Source: Maniola hyperantus (lineage: Eukaryota; Arthropoda; Insecta; Lepidoptera; Nymphalidae). Taken from it: a DNA stretch of 64,000 bases. The notes below the pieces were generated by a model. That model did not search any database. It saw only the letters and a list, made by a program, of their open reading frames with translations, and was not told the origin of the DNA. The stretch covers positions 14,778,720 to 14,842,719 of the forward strand of contig NC_048537.1 in NCBI RefSeq assembly GCF_902806685.2. Reading direction: 5' to 3'. Position 1 is the stretch's first letter, and each line of letters opens with the position of its first letter. A program made the position numbers and the translations under genes. Shown here one piece after another: positions 10,222-21,576 of this stretch.

Positions 10222-12938
10222 ATGGCTGACAATCTGATTCAAAAGTCACATAAAACTAGTGAAAAAAACAAGTATAACAACGTCGTTCATCGCACTACGA
10301 GTGAATCTCTTCGACTAAACGAGTCGGAGAAGGGAGTGACTCACCCGACGAGTCTTCAATCCGCCCATAACCCAAGGAAAATATCTTCCTTTCAGATAAC
10401 CAGTGTGACGGTTGGCTCTCGGGTGAGCACTGATGCAGGCGAGGACTCTGCGGACGATCTAGACGAATCTCACACCGACGACATCTCGAGGGTGACGGAC
10501 ATAGAGAATGAAACGCCGAGCTACTCGGAGGATACCTTCTCGAAAGACGACGTATTCTACAACGCGTCGAGTGCATCGCTAGGTTGTGCGCCTGTCATCC
10601 CGACCAGCTCGCAGTACGGGCTCGCGATCGTCGGCCAGCCCGACGCCGCTGCGCCGCTGGGAGGAGCCGTGCCCAACAACAACACGGAGGCGAATGACAT
10701 GCACGTCAGCGTCACGAACGCCGGCACGGGCAGCATCATCAACCTCATAGGCAACTCCAAGCCGCAGGAAGGCATGAAGGAGATACAAGAACATGTTAGG
10801 AATGAAAGATTTAAAGTTGTAAAAATCGAAAGCACGGAGCCTTTCCGCCGTGGCAGGTGGATGTGCATGGATTATCTCGATCATACTACAACCCAGCAGA
10901 ATGCCCCGATCACCCTCAACAACAACTTAGACGTCACCGAGACTAATACATTGCAAGCCCCCGACAGTGGAGTGGTCATAAACGATAGTCAACATGATGA
11001 TATGTGTAACGATCTGTGCAATAAAGGGCCTAAAGATCAAGTGAGTGTTGTGCAACAAATGGATCAAGGTGTTCAGAAACAGTTTCCAATGGCTTCCCCG
11101 GGACAATCTTTGACCCAACCTATTAACATGGTCCAACAACAAATGCCCGTTACTCAGTCAGTGTCCGTACAGTCTCCTCCTCTAGAGATGCCACAGCAAA
11201 TGCCAAACCAGAACATGCAGGCCAACCAGCCCGTGGGACACCAACACCCACAGAGCATGACACACATTCAAATGCAGAATGCGACGCAGAGTCATCCTCA
11301 GCCTAACCAGCAACAGCAAGTTCAGCAAATTCCACAAAGCTTTCCACAACATCAGCTTCAACAAGTGATCGCACAGTCCCAAGGTATCCCCATGCAGCAG
11401 ATACCGATGCATCAGCAAATGCCCCAGCAGATGCAGCAAATTCCTAACCAGCAAATGCAACAGATCAATCAGCATTTGCCTCAAGCTCAGCTCACTAACA
11501 TGCAACTACAGCAGCAGATGCCTCAGATGCAAGGCATGCCCAACCAGGGACAATTAACTCAAGTGACGGGCCAACAGCCACAAATGCAACAAATTCAAAT
11601 GCAACCTATGCAAGGTCAGCCAAACCCGCAGCAAATTCATCAGATGCAACAGGCTCAGATCCCCAATATGGGACAGAGTCACCATCTCCAGAATCAACAA
11701 GCGATGGGGGCACAGCAAGCCCAACTCCAACATTTGTCTAGTCAGGCCCAGATGCAGGCGTTGCAGAACCAGCAAATGCCAAATCACATACAACAAATGC
11801 AGATACCCACGCAGTTAACTGCGGCTAATCAACAGATTTCCCAGATGCAACCACAAATGCACCAGCTGCCGTCTCAGCCGCAGCAGTCGGTGGTGCCAGG
11901 GATGCATCCTCAGATGCAACAGCAAGGGATGGCCGTCGCTCAGCCGCAGTACAACCAAGCGGTCAACCAGCAAGCTAATCCACAGGCAATGATCAGTGCC
12001 ACCATTCCATCTACACAGCAGCCGATGGTTCAACCTCAACATAACGTTCCTCAGTATCACTCGCAGCAAACGCAAATGTCGCAGCAGGGGCAGACCTTGC
12101 CTCAAGAGGTGCTGACTAGCATTGTAACATCTCAACAAGGTGCAACCCTTCCTTCCAATCTCCAGCCTATGGCTACTCAACCTCAGGGTTCAACGTTGCC
12201 GGCCAATCTCCAGATGGCCGGACAACAGCAGGCTCCGGTGCACACCATGGCTCCACAGCAAGGAAGTATGCAGCAAGGGAATATCCAAATGATGACAGCC
12301 CCTCAGAACATGCAGATGACTCTAGATGGGAATCAGCCCAGTATGCAAATGCCCGCCTCGGATCCGATATACATCCAGCAGCCTAACATCGGTCAACAGA
12401 TGCCGACACATATGGCGCAGCCCCAGAATATGATGCAACAACAGCAGGGGCAGATGGGCAACGTGCAATATGTTCCTAACCAGCCAGTGGCTCAAGTGTC
12501 TATGGCTCATCAGAATATGCCCATGCCTATGCAGCAGAACATGCCAGTGGGAATGGGCGGAGGTGTTCACGCGAACGTGGTGCAATCTCAGACCAATATG
12601 GGTCTGGGATATGGTGGTGTGGTGCCTGTGATGTCGCAGAGCAGTGTGGCGCCCGTGGAGGCGACAGTGTCGGGGACTAACTCACCAGTTGTGTCGATGC
12701 CGGTCAATTCCACCGCGTACGTCAACAATGCAGCACAGCCGGGACATGACAGTCAGGGCTTCGGCAGCCCAGTGAGTGCAGTGGTGTCCCATGCGGTCAG
12801 TGGCGGTGTGGTGAGCAATGTGAATGTGAATGCGTGTGATAGTGGTGCTCCGGACGTGCCTCCAGACGGCTCGCAGGCCGGAGATACAGGTGACGGCAAG
12901 GAGGAGCCGCAGGCTGCACCGCCTCCAGAGGATGAAAG
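10222..12938 (+). CDS. bun: bunched, long isoform (TSC22 domain family), first coding exon
   Basis: Long-isoform homologue of Drosophila bunched and mammalian TSC22D1/D2/D4, a growth-promoting leucine-zipper family. The start is ATG at 10222; 905 codons plus 2 nt end at GAAAG|GTGAGT, so the TGA seen shortly after lies in the intron. Two conserved long-isoform motifs are present: motif 1, residues about 52-108 (KISSFQITSVTVGSRVSTDA, then acidic DDLDESHTDDISRVTD), and motif 2, residues about 193-220 (RFKVVKIESTEPFRRGRWMC). In Drosophila BunA, motif 2 binds the adaptor Madm. Residues about 265-770 are an extreme Gln/Met/Pro-rich low-complexity tract; the C-terminal part is Gly/Val/Ser-rich, then acidic. 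The TSC box and zipper must come from downstream exons, none recognised in the window. The many long antisense ORFs here are by-products of the Gln-rich codons. Confidence 0.93.
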
Positions 12939-13410
12939 GTGAGTCAACTTTGCTTGGCGCCATCTATCTGATAAACTTTGATAAAAAAAGCAATTATTAT
13001 TAAGCCACAATACATTCCATGATAAGATAAACTTGCATTAATGATGACTTTTATGCATTGATTAAATTCCAAGTCCAAAGAATAAATATGTGTTCCTAGT
13101 AGGTAGTTGGTTTATCATATCAAGTAAAAGATAACCGACAATGTGAATAGTTTTTAGAAAGAAATGATGCCTCAATCAATCCTATCCTCAGAATTTTGTT
13201 GGTTTGTTTGTTTTGGAAAAGCTTTTATTTACCAAGTTATACATTTCTACAATTATAGTGAACTAGTGTAATTTCTAAAGCACTACTGGGGTTATCTGCA
13301 AAAGTGAGTTTTTATCACTTAGTGCTTTGATTATAGACTTAGTGATAACTTTATAAAACAGCTTTTTGCTGGCCGGGCCTTTTTATATTCATTGACTTGT
13401 TGCATTTCTG

Positions 13411-13501
13411 TTTTTGTTATGTTACTATTATGTGTGTCATAGACTTATTTTTATAAAACATAAATAAGTCGATGACACACACAATAGTAACATAACAAAA
13501 A
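13411..13501. repeat. Long near-perfect hairpin
   Basis: Arms 13411-13450 and 13462-13501 are inverted copies, 38 of 40 positions matching, around an 11-nt loop. A possible foldback MITE remnant; no ORF and no second copy was noticed. Confidence 0.75.
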
Positions 13502-14487
13502 TTACTTTTTATTTGATGATAGATAGGAAACTTAGGCTGAGAATTGAGATTAATATACTTTGACTTTTCATAGGCTTTACCTAAACTAGAAACAGATTTG
13601 TCAGAGATTTAAATATACATAGGTATATTATGTCTCAACTCTTGCTTTAAATGAACTTAAATCTTAGCAAAGTCAATGTATGTTCTATCTTAACAAGATC
13701 TCAACATTAATCTTTACCCAATATATCAGTTCATGATATTTTTGTCTCTATTAAGCAGCAGCACTGTATATTATATTTAATTTTTAAGCCTAAAATTCAA
13801 AGTACCACATTCTGCTCTAGATATTAATATATTTATAATAATTATTAGTTAGTTTTTTTTTAAATAGAGATAGCGAGCAAACGAGTAGTTGCTTATTTTT
13901 TCCAGTTCACCACTTATACTATATTCATCTTTACCAGCTATAATCTGGATAAGTTTGTTATTATTCTTATGAAGTACTTACATCGTTTAGACGTAGAGTG
14001 AGAAAATAGACATAAAAAGAACTACTATGTGAGACATTAGTAATTCTTTTTCCTCTAATTTTACACAGTAGGTATACCTAAATAGCTTTCTGAAAAATAT
14101 TATACTTAATTGAATTCTATTTTTAGGATTATGAACTAACATTTAGGATGGCATATAAGTAAATTCATTATATTATTATTATTACTAACTTCAGATACAG
14201 GGTGTATTTTTTATTAGGTTCAAGTTAGTTCATAACCTTGCAGTTGCAAGAAGAATCTCTATATTAGAATCTAGAACATAATATAACATACCTACAATCA
14301 ATCATCAAACAACAATAATAAAAAGGGTCAATTTTGTGAATTTTAAATAACAATAATTTAAGCTTAGGGAGTTAATGCTAGACATTCAATGTTTTTCATA
14401 ACAATATAATGTGTGTAGCATGCACTTAGAAGACAGAGGTGGTATTTTAGCGTTTAAACTACCGTGAGTGATTTCCATTCAAAACCA
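13502..14487. other. Unassigned intron sequence
   Basis: AT-rich DNA with no coding signal. The only structure noted is a 12-bp inverted pair (TTATGAACTAAC at 14131, complement at 14225) around an ACAGGGTGTA block. Confidence 0.4.
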
Positions 14488-14601
14488 GTCAAAACCGCGG
14501 CGCGTGCGCGGACGGACTCCCTTGAAAAAGGACCCCGGATGGGTTCGAAACTAGTCGGGCTAACGTCGACTACACACGTGAGTAAGCCGGGACAGATAGT
14601 A
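14488..14601 (+). repeat. Penelope-like fragment with hammerhead-like fold, copy 2
   Basis: Matches 925-1040. Here the outer part of the proposed stem I is GACG (before ACTCCC) pairing with CGTC (after GGGCTAA). In copy 1 one of these G-C pairs is replaced by A-T. Possible self-cleavage point after C14556. Short, without coding sequence. Confidence 0.4.
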
Positions 14602-14615
14602 TTTATAACAGAGGT

Positions 14616-14712
14616 GGTACTTAACAGTTTATTAAACCTATACCCCTAATCGTTCTCATAGCGTCATCGTACCGGAACGCTAAATCGCTTTCCAGTATGG
14701 CTTTGCAGATAC
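14616..14712 (-). repeat. S1 SINE fragment
   Basis: Contains CGTACCGGAACGCTAAATCG and adjoining S1 body sequence in reverse orientation, degraded. Confidence 0.5.
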
Positions 14713-14814
14713 AGGATGCTACAATAGACCTAAGTTAAGACTTAGGTCATGTCTATTTGCGAAAATAACTCTATCCGTAGACAATGGCGTTCGTTTTAGT
14801 TGTGTTCGGCCGCG

Positions 14815-15215
14815 GGCAGTACCGCCTAGGCTTGTCGAAAAACTATCGATGTCGATATATATATATCCGTATTATAATATGTTCGGTATATCGATGTATC
14901 GATATAAAATTCTAAATTCGGTATAAAAATCGTTATTCTTTTTCGGACGACAAACAAATTACTTAAGTGCCTACCTATGTTTCAACTTTTACTATATTAT
15001 ATTTTTTCATTCAAAACATCGATGCTCGATACCCAGAACCCAGGGTCGTAAGAAAATATATCGGATTAGTCATGGATTGGTCCCTTTAAAATTATTATTA
15101 TCTATGACCTTCGACTTACCACTCACAAATCAGAAGTTGCACTGATATATCACTATAAATATCGATATTTTATGTGAAAATTTTAATATCGATGTTTTTA
15201 ACCACTTCCAACATC
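14815..15215. other. Cluster of ATCGAT/TATCGATA-like motifs
   Basis: At least seven ATCGAT or GATATCGATA-type words at 14840-14910, 15018-15030 and 15160-15195. TATCGATA is the DRE site of DREF in Drosophila; a degraded repeat with these words is equally likely. Similar words recur at 25250-25300. Confidence 0.3.
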
Positions 15216-15790
15216 CCTAGTACCGCTGCGCGGAATCCGAACTGCCTCCCTTTGATGCTGTTTATTTGCGCTTCGTCCTGCGACATAAATAGGTAGTTGA
15301 CACGTACGGAATATGGTGCCCGTCGGTATGCCGCGCGGTAGGGTTGCCACCTCTTGAGAAATTAATAGAGGCATTATTTTTTGTTGACTAATTTTATTAG
15401 GTAAGTAAGTACATAAATATTCTCTAGTAAAAAAACTTGGGTGACTGTCAAACGAAGCTTTCATTATTTTTGTGTTAAGTAGCCCCATTAAGTAGGTAGC
15501 TAGGTTATATCCTACTTAGGTAGGAGCTAAGTACTTACTAAATAAACTTATTTTAAATATATTTTAAAGAAATTTTTCTTTTTAATCATCATTTTGCTAA
15601 CTGTTGTAAATTTTAGTAAAATTTAAGGTACCTACTTAAAATATAGCATAAACAACAGATTTAGTTAGTACTTCAAAGATAAATAAAATACTGTATTCTG
15701 ATTTCTGAGCTATCTTATAATCTAGAACCAGCATAAACTTAATTTAATAATATTAATATTAATTTAATACCTTATAAGCAGTACCTTCAT

Positions 15791-16092
15791 AAATACAATC
15801 ACAATAACATTATGTAGTTACATACTTTTGAGAAAATTATCAAGTTTGGTAGGCAACCCTACGAGGTGACTAAAGTGCAACGCATCCGAGTCACGGGCCG
15901 GCTAAAAAAGTGACTGGCCCGTTCTTTGCATTCGATCAAATAAATACAATCACAATAACATTAAGTAGTTACATACTTTTGAGAAAATTATCACGTTCGG
16001 TTGGCAACCCTGCGAGGTGACTCACGTGCAACGCATCCGAGTCACGGGCCGGCTAAAAAAGTGACTGGCCCGTTCTTTGCATTCAATCAAAG
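15791..16092. repeat. Tandem duplication, two 151-bp units
   Basis: Units start at 15791 and 15942 with AAATACAATCACAATAACAT and are almost identical. Each ends in a small hairpin-forming block (ACGGGCC and GGCCCGT around GGCTAAAAAAGTGACT). Confidence 0.85.
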
Positions 16093-16288
16093 ACAGGCGC
16101 GCTTTCTTAAAACCGAATGTCTCTAACTAGTCTCCTTTTCGTAAGTGGTTGCCTAGACTAGATAGCCGGCTAATGTGTCTACGTTAGTCGAGCAAATGAT
16201 AGTACAATATAATACTATCTATAAACCCATATGCTAGACTAGCATATTATGCCCTCGTAGTAGTACAGCTTAAACTTTTTTTAAACTA

Positions 16289-16583
16289 GCTGACGCCCGG
16301 GACTTCGTCCGCGTGTATTTAGATTTTTAAGAATTCCGAGGGAACTCTTTGGTTTTCCGGGATAAAAAGTAGCCTATGTCACTCTCCAGGTCTTTGACTG
16401 TACCCATGCAAAAAATCACGTCAATCCGTTGCGACGTGATTGAAGGACAAACCAACAAACACACTTTCGCATTTATAATAAGGGTACTGATTACTTACTT
16501 AAATTACGTAGATATCAGTACCCTTATCATAAACGCGAAAGTGTGTTTGTTTGTTGGTTTATTGGTTTGTTGGTTTGTCCTTC
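16289..16583. repeat. Two R2 copies in tail-to-tail inversion
   Basis: A plus-strand R2 copy (16289-16495, ending AATAAGGGTACTGAT) meets a partial minus-strand copy starting ATCAGTACCCTTAT at 16516, making a foldback of more than 45 bp per arm. Confidence 0.75.
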
Positions 16584-16626
16584 TGACTTAGCTTAGACTT
16601 AAGACATTAAAACGACACTGCAGGGT

Positions 16627-17150
16627 TAGCATGGGCGGGGATATAATTTTCTCCCCGGGGAAAGGATAAAATCTTTATCCCCTCCGACAGCTTTATCCAC
16701 TCTCCGAGCATGGGCTCACGGGTGGATATAATTATCCACAGTGAATAAAACGGGGGACTTTTCGGTTTTTGGATCTTTTCCTTTACCTTTATTGGGTTAA
16801 TGGTAATTGGTATTTGGGACCTATGTTGGGTTTATGTTGGGGTTCCCAACCATATTCCAAACATAACCCAAACACAACCCAAACATAACACAAACACAAC
16901 CCAAACATAACCCAAACACAACCCAAACATAACCTAAACCCAACAGGTACCGCGAGACATGTTTTGATTTTTTAAGTTCTATGAGAATAAACTTAAACCC
17001 ACGTCTAATGTCGAGGATAAAATTGTCCCCGAATTAGGGATAAACTTCTCCTCTCCCCTGTTGCCGTGCTTTGAGAGGTGGACAAGTAAATTTTATCCCT
17101 CGTCAGTGGATATAATTGGGGGATAAAATTTTTGTCTCCTGCCCATGCTA
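16627..17150. mobile_element. Non-autonomous TIR element with C/A-rich array
   Basis: About 524 bp bounded by TAGCATGGGC and its inverse. Subterminal GGATAAAATT / GGATATAATT words recur on both sides. No ORF. It is inserted into an M3 foldback. The target duplication is ambiguous. Confidence 0.65.
16856..16945. repeat. 22-bp C/A-rich tandem repeat
   Basis: About four units based on ACATAACCCAAACACAACCC plus AA. The reverse complement of the unit lies at 16821-16846 (TATGTTGGGTTTATGTTGGG), so the two can form a hairpin. Confidence 0.8.
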
Positions 17151-17605
17151 GGGGGGCTGGTGTATATATCTGTCACAAAAATCTGTCTCGTTTTAACTCA
17201 ACCTTAAGTCTAAGCAAATTCAAAATGCGCTCTATAGATGTCAGCCTAAGCCTTTTCATTAAAAAAAATCTGAAGCGAGTTTTCAAACATGTTTGCGATT
17301 AAGGATTGTTCTGATGAGCCTGCATGTATTACACCCGGTATAATTGCTATCTTTGACTCTTTGACTAAGCTAATAAAAGCGTCAGCCCGAAACGCAGCGA
17401 AGCGTTGCGAACGGATGCATAGCTTCTCTTAGATGCGTAATAAAGTGACGTCGCTTACGCCACGTACGTGCTTTGACTATGATGCATTTTCCACGCATAC
17501 GCTAATTTGGTACATATCCGCAGAAGCTGATACAAAGAAAGGCTTGGTACGATTACAGTACGCTGATTGCTCCAGCAAGTTTACTGTAATGTGACTAGGG
17601 TATGA

Positions 17606-17697
17606 AACACTGACAATCCGCCAATCCACAATTGGCCAGCGCCAACTACAGTGACTACGGTCAAACCCCAGCGATGGGTTGGTGATGGTGATGATAG
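17606..17697 (+). repeat. S2 SINE 3' fragment
   Basis: Degraded S2 tail region (CCGCCAATCCACAATTGGCC ... GGTGATGATAG). Confidence 0.5.
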
Positions 17698-17781
17698 AAC
17701 ACCGAGGTCCGTGGTTCCTGACTTACAACCGTATAGTATCTTAAATGTAGATCTAGAGCCGTGATCCCCTACCCTAGTAGT

Positions 17782-17960
17782 TACAGTTCGCGGCAGAAAA
17801 TAATATTCATCGCCCTTTATAAGGAGATAGCGGATTTGTAGAGCAATGTCAGAGACATTGAAACCAACAAAACGTCTATAGGTATGAGTGACAGAGACAA
17901 CGCTCTACAAAGCCGAAAAGTCATTCTAAAGGCTGATGCACATTTCTGCCGCGTACTGTA
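17782..17960. mobile_element. M2 MITE, copy 1
   Basis: 179 bp with 18-bp inverted ends: TACAGTTCGCGGCAGAAA on the left and TTTCTGCCGCGTACTGTA on the right (one mismatch). Interior contains GTAGAGCAATGTC and ACGCTCTACAAAGCC. Other copies at 21887 and 49642. Confidence 0.75.
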
Positions 17961-17989
17961 AGACGTCCGCCTCCTATTCAGGTATTCGT

Positions 17990-18115
17990 CAAAGGTATGT
18001 GAAGTCTGCTAATCCGCACTTGGCCAGCGTGGTATAGACTATTGCCAAACCCCAATCATTTTGATAGGAGACCCGTGTACCCTATTGAGCGGGTGACGAT
18101 GATTATGATGAAGGA
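17990..18115 (+). repeat. S2 SINE 3' fragment
   Basis: S2 body words (GTGTGAAGTC-like, TGGCCAGCGTGG, GGAGACCCGTG) ending in GATGATTATGATGA. Confidence 0.55.
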
Positions 18116-18289
18116 AAACTAAACTACCTGTTATATAGTTAGACTTAGTATTCTACGTAATTATATAAGGTCCTTGCGCTATACTTTTAATAGCAGAATG
18201 TACCTTGGTATTGTCTCCTATCTTCATTGACGACGTACCTACCTAATTACAATTCTAATGAGTTCTTCGAGTATTCCCCAGGCGTATAC

Positions 18290-18420
18290 ACAATGTTAAA
18301 GGGCCCGGCGCCAGCGCAGAGTCGCTGGCGTCGTCTGTAATCGAATCGAGAGCGGAAGGCCGTGTAACCTGAGATTGCCATTCGCTTATGATCGGTCTCG
18401 TATGCATTACAATTTACATG
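18290..18420. other. GC-rich, non-repetitive island in bun intron
   Basis: GGGCCCGGCGCCAGCGCAGA and following sequence is unusually G+C rich for the intron and matches no repeat family in the window. A short ATG frame (15 codons) is present. Possible regulatory element or non-coding exon; no direct evidence. Confidence 0.25.
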
Positions 18421-18580
18421 CAATCTTATAAACGGGCGATTAATCGCGTGTTATATTACGATAAAATTGGATACATAATTATTATGCTAAAATTCATCTA
18501 ATCATAAACTTGGGAGTCTGAAGTAAATGTTTGTTGTGATATTTAAAACAGAATCGTAATTCCGTTCCCGATTCAATATC

Positions 18581-18882
18581 AATGTACGGAAAGAGTATGA
18601 TTTAATTAGTATCTTTTCTTGTATGTTGTTTAATTTAATATTTAGGAATGTGACAATACGATAAATAATATTATGTGAATTGTCAATACTGGTAACTAAT
18701 TATTCATTGTAAAATTGTAAATTAAATACTGTCAATGTACGGAAAGGGTATGATTTGAATAGTATCTTTTCTTGTATGTTGTTTAATTTAATATTTAGGA
18801 ATGTGACAATACGATAAATAATATTATGTGAATTGTCAATACTGGTAACTAATTATTCATTGTAAATTAAATACTGTCAATG
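18581..18882. repeat. Tandem duplication, two units of about 150 bp
   Basis: Units start at 18581 and 18734 with AATGTACGGAAAG and share nearly all positions through ATGTGAATTGTCAATACTGG. Weaker related words continue to about 19080. It could be host intron or the U3 part of a solo LTR. Confidence 0.8.
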
Positions 18883-19145
18883 CACTAAGAGTGACATTAT
18901 ACTAAGCTATTGTCAACATACAGTTGGCAATAGCTATTATGTGAAATAATAATGTTGTGTAAACTGACAATTTAAGTCGCTTATTATTATTGTAAATTAT
19001 TAATACGTAGACCATCAATGTCACTGATTTTATTATTGTAAATTGGGTGTGTCAACATACCTTTTGTCAACAAACCTAAAATAAATAATGATTAATATTA
19101 AGATCATGTGATAGTCGACATCCGCCTGGTTTGCGATGGCAGTGT

Positions 19146-19182
19146 TATAAAAGTACCCTACCTCGACAGAGAGGGGACAGTC
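19146..19182 (+). promoter_or_regulatory. Candidate core promoter 1
   Basis: TATAAAAG at 19146-19153 with ACAGTC 33 bp downstream (A at 19179). It may be an internal bun promoter or the TATA box of a solo LTR. Confidence 0.3.
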
Positions 19183-19431
19183 TTGTATCGACAGCCCAGA
19201 GCAAACACAGCGGACCTTACTGAAGTTAAGTATTCTTATATTGTATTATAATTATAATGTAATGTAATCATTTGCCTTTTATAGGTTACCTGTTGTAACT
19301 GTGTACCAAATATGAACCTACTACTTTACTCAACGTTCTAATGTTTTAAAAGATGTGTGTTATGGAGTTTCTTTGCCCTTTCTTCTCCATGACTAAACAC
19401 CTTAGCGAAATGGGTGGTAGATTCATTTTAA

Positions 19432-19468
19432 TATAAATAGATCAATGCTGAACAAATACAATTCAGTT
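19432..19468 (+). promoter_or_regulatory. Candidate core promoter 2
   Basis: TATAAATAG from 19432 and TCAGTT at 19463-19468, about 33 bp between the T of TATA and the initiator A: a good match to the arthropod TATA/Inr arrangement on the plus strand. No linked ORF was found. Confidence 0.3.
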
Positions 19469-19469
19469 A

Positions 19470-20030
19470 TTATTTGACTTGGTTGGTTTTACTTCTGTAT
19501 TTATCACCTACCCTCTTGTGCTATTTATTTTATACATTGAGATAAAAGTAAACACTAGGTTGTTAGCTTCTAATTATTATAGAAGCCTGTTTAGATGATT
19601 AGGATTCTTACTTTGAAATAATACAGCAGATGCTTTGCTTGATTTTTAATTACTTAGTATTTGGCCTTACCTGACAAAAGTACAACTACCTACATGTTCA
19701 AATAAATGATAGATGATAACTTTCATTAGTCATCATTAGATTTCATTAATCATCACTATTAAAGCCCACTGTCTTAACTTCTCTTCTTTATACAAAAATC
19801 TCACACGCGCGTATTAGAAATCATCGGTTGGCTGACTAATTAATTGTAGTTATGCTGAAGATGAGTTTAAAGTCGTTCTTATATTTGGTACCACTCCTAT
19901 CCGCATCTACATAATATAATTATTTTTCTAATCTCAACTCTGCCTCGATTAGGAAAAGCTATCGAGCTTACAGCCTAAATTGTCGACGGTTAAAGGTCTT
20001 ATAGTCAATTGTTCAAAAAGTAAGCGTATT
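19470..20030. other. Unassigned intron sequence
   Basis: AT-rich, no ORF and no repeat family recognised. Confidence 0.4.
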
Positions 20031-20031
20031 A

Positions 20032-20275
20032 TTAGGGTTCCGTATCTGTAGAGAAAAAAAACCGGCCAAGTGCGAGTCTACTTGTGCTCTAAGACCTACC
20101 TACCTTCCAAATTTCATGATTCTAGGTCAACGGGAAGTACCCTATTGGTGTTCTTGACAGACACGACAGACGGACAGACAGACAGACAACTAAGTGATCC
20201 TATAAGGGTTCCTGTTTTTCCTTTTAAGGTACGGAACCCTTATAGGATCACTTCGTTGTCTGTCGTGTCTGTCAA
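20032..20275. repeat. R1 repeat in inverted pair
   Basis: A plus-strand R1 piece (from GGCCAAGTGCGAGT to AGTGATCCTATAAGGGTTCC) is followed by the same end in reverse (GGAACCCTTATAGGATCACT to GTCTGTCAA), giving a foldback at about 20155-20275. Confidence 0.75.
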
Positions 20276-20848
20276 AATCAACAGGAAAAAGCGGTGGTGG
20301 GTTTAATGTGATTAGATAGTAAGGAAATATTTTGGTCAGAAAATTGAAGAACAATGCCATATGTAAGACATAAGAGATTACGTTAACTTTCAACCCTTAA
20401 TATTTTTATTTACCGAATTTGTCCCATTCCCACGAAACTTTTAATTTGATGAAATCGCAGATAATCACAGATACAGTTCTAGTATTGTTGTTTTTCGCTT
20501 CAGTTTTTCCCAATGACCTATTGTCTGAACTTGTTTTTGTACCCCCCCCATTCATGGAACCGCAATGGTTTACAGTCGTACGGCATTGGCGCGTGCACTG
20601 AAGCAATTAAATGACGACACGACACGATGTTGTTTTTGGTGGAAATATTTGAGGTTTGCGCGCAGACATTAAACACGATAACTTGCTGGGACAAAAACAT
20701 TTTGATTTCCATTAATGATAAAATATTTGATAGCCAACCAGATATAACTAGTCTTTGACTGATTTAAGCACACAAAATTATAGTTTTCCAGCGAAGTCCA
20801 TTATCGTTAAAGAACAGGACTAGTGCAAGTTATTCTTACACATATAAT

Positions 20849-21011
20849 GGGGCCGATTCTCTTGTACACAATCTCTAAACTAAACTAAATTAACAGGTCT
20901 AAATCTAGTGGTATCCTTTTCCGCAAGCAACATTTTAAAAGGGATAGCAATAGATTTTGGTGTTTCATTTTAGTTTAGTTTAGAGATTGTGTACAACGGA
21001 ATAAGCCACAT
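20849..21011. mobile_element. M1 MITE, copy 2
   Basis: Same ends and core as 3247-3410, with some substitutions (AACATTTTAAAAGGG in the centre). Confidence 0.8.
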
Positions 21012-21023
21012 TATTACACTAGC

Positions 21024-21232
21024 TTATGCTCGCGTGGACCGTGGTCTGCACAAATTTCAAACCCCTATTTCACCCCGTTAGGGGTTGAGTTTTCAAAAAT
21101 TCTTTCATAACGGATGCCTACGTCATAATAGCTATCTGCATGCCAAATTTCAGCTCGATCCGTCCAGTAGTTTGAGCTGTGCGTTGATAGATCAGTTAGT
21201 CAGTTACCTTTTCCTTTTATATATTTATATTC
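21024..21232 (+). repeat. R3 repeat
   Basis: From the diverged start GCTTATGCTCGCGTGGACC through CCCCTATTTCACCCCGTTAG and CCGTCCAGTAGTTTGAGCTG to TGATAGATCAGTTAGTCAG. Confidence 0.7.
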
Positions 21233-21576
21233 TTGCGCAGTTAGTGTTTAATCAGTTTTAGTTTTGTTTTTAAGTAATAAGATCCCTTAACGTGAACCAA
21301 AACCTAAAACTGAGTAGGTACGTATGTCCCAATTGACTCAGGTTATTAATTACCTTAGTCGGTTATACCTCGTGAGATAGTACCTAGGTACACCTCCGGC
21401 GATCGCAATAGTTTTCATTCTGATTTCATACTATTTGCTATTTCTTTAGAATTATTGGATTTTTATTTTGAATTATAGGTTAGAAGTTGATCTTGTTTTT
21501 CCTATAAAAGTAAGTAACTTTATAATTTCCAAAAACTGTAACAGAAACAATAATTTTTGAGGTCTCACTTGAGGGA

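Larger units (their letters stand above)
16583..17250. mobile_element. M3 foldback element split by an insertion
   Basis: 16583-16626 and 17151-17250 match the two halves of the complete M3 copy at 61456-61588 (for example CTGTCTCGTTTTA and GCTCTATAGATGTCAGCC). The middle is the separate element at 16627-17150. The left end is cut short by the R2 repeat. Confidence 0.6.

Noticed and set aside
10295..13010. Many long antisense ORFs across the bun exon (minus strand and second frames)
   Set aside because: They overlap the conserved bun frame and owe their length and Leu/His-rich composition to the reverse complement of CAG/CAA/ATG codons; none has an independent signal.
18581..19470. Firm call of a solo LTR
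   Set aside because: TATA boxes and repeated units fit, but TG/CA ends and a target duplication could not be located.
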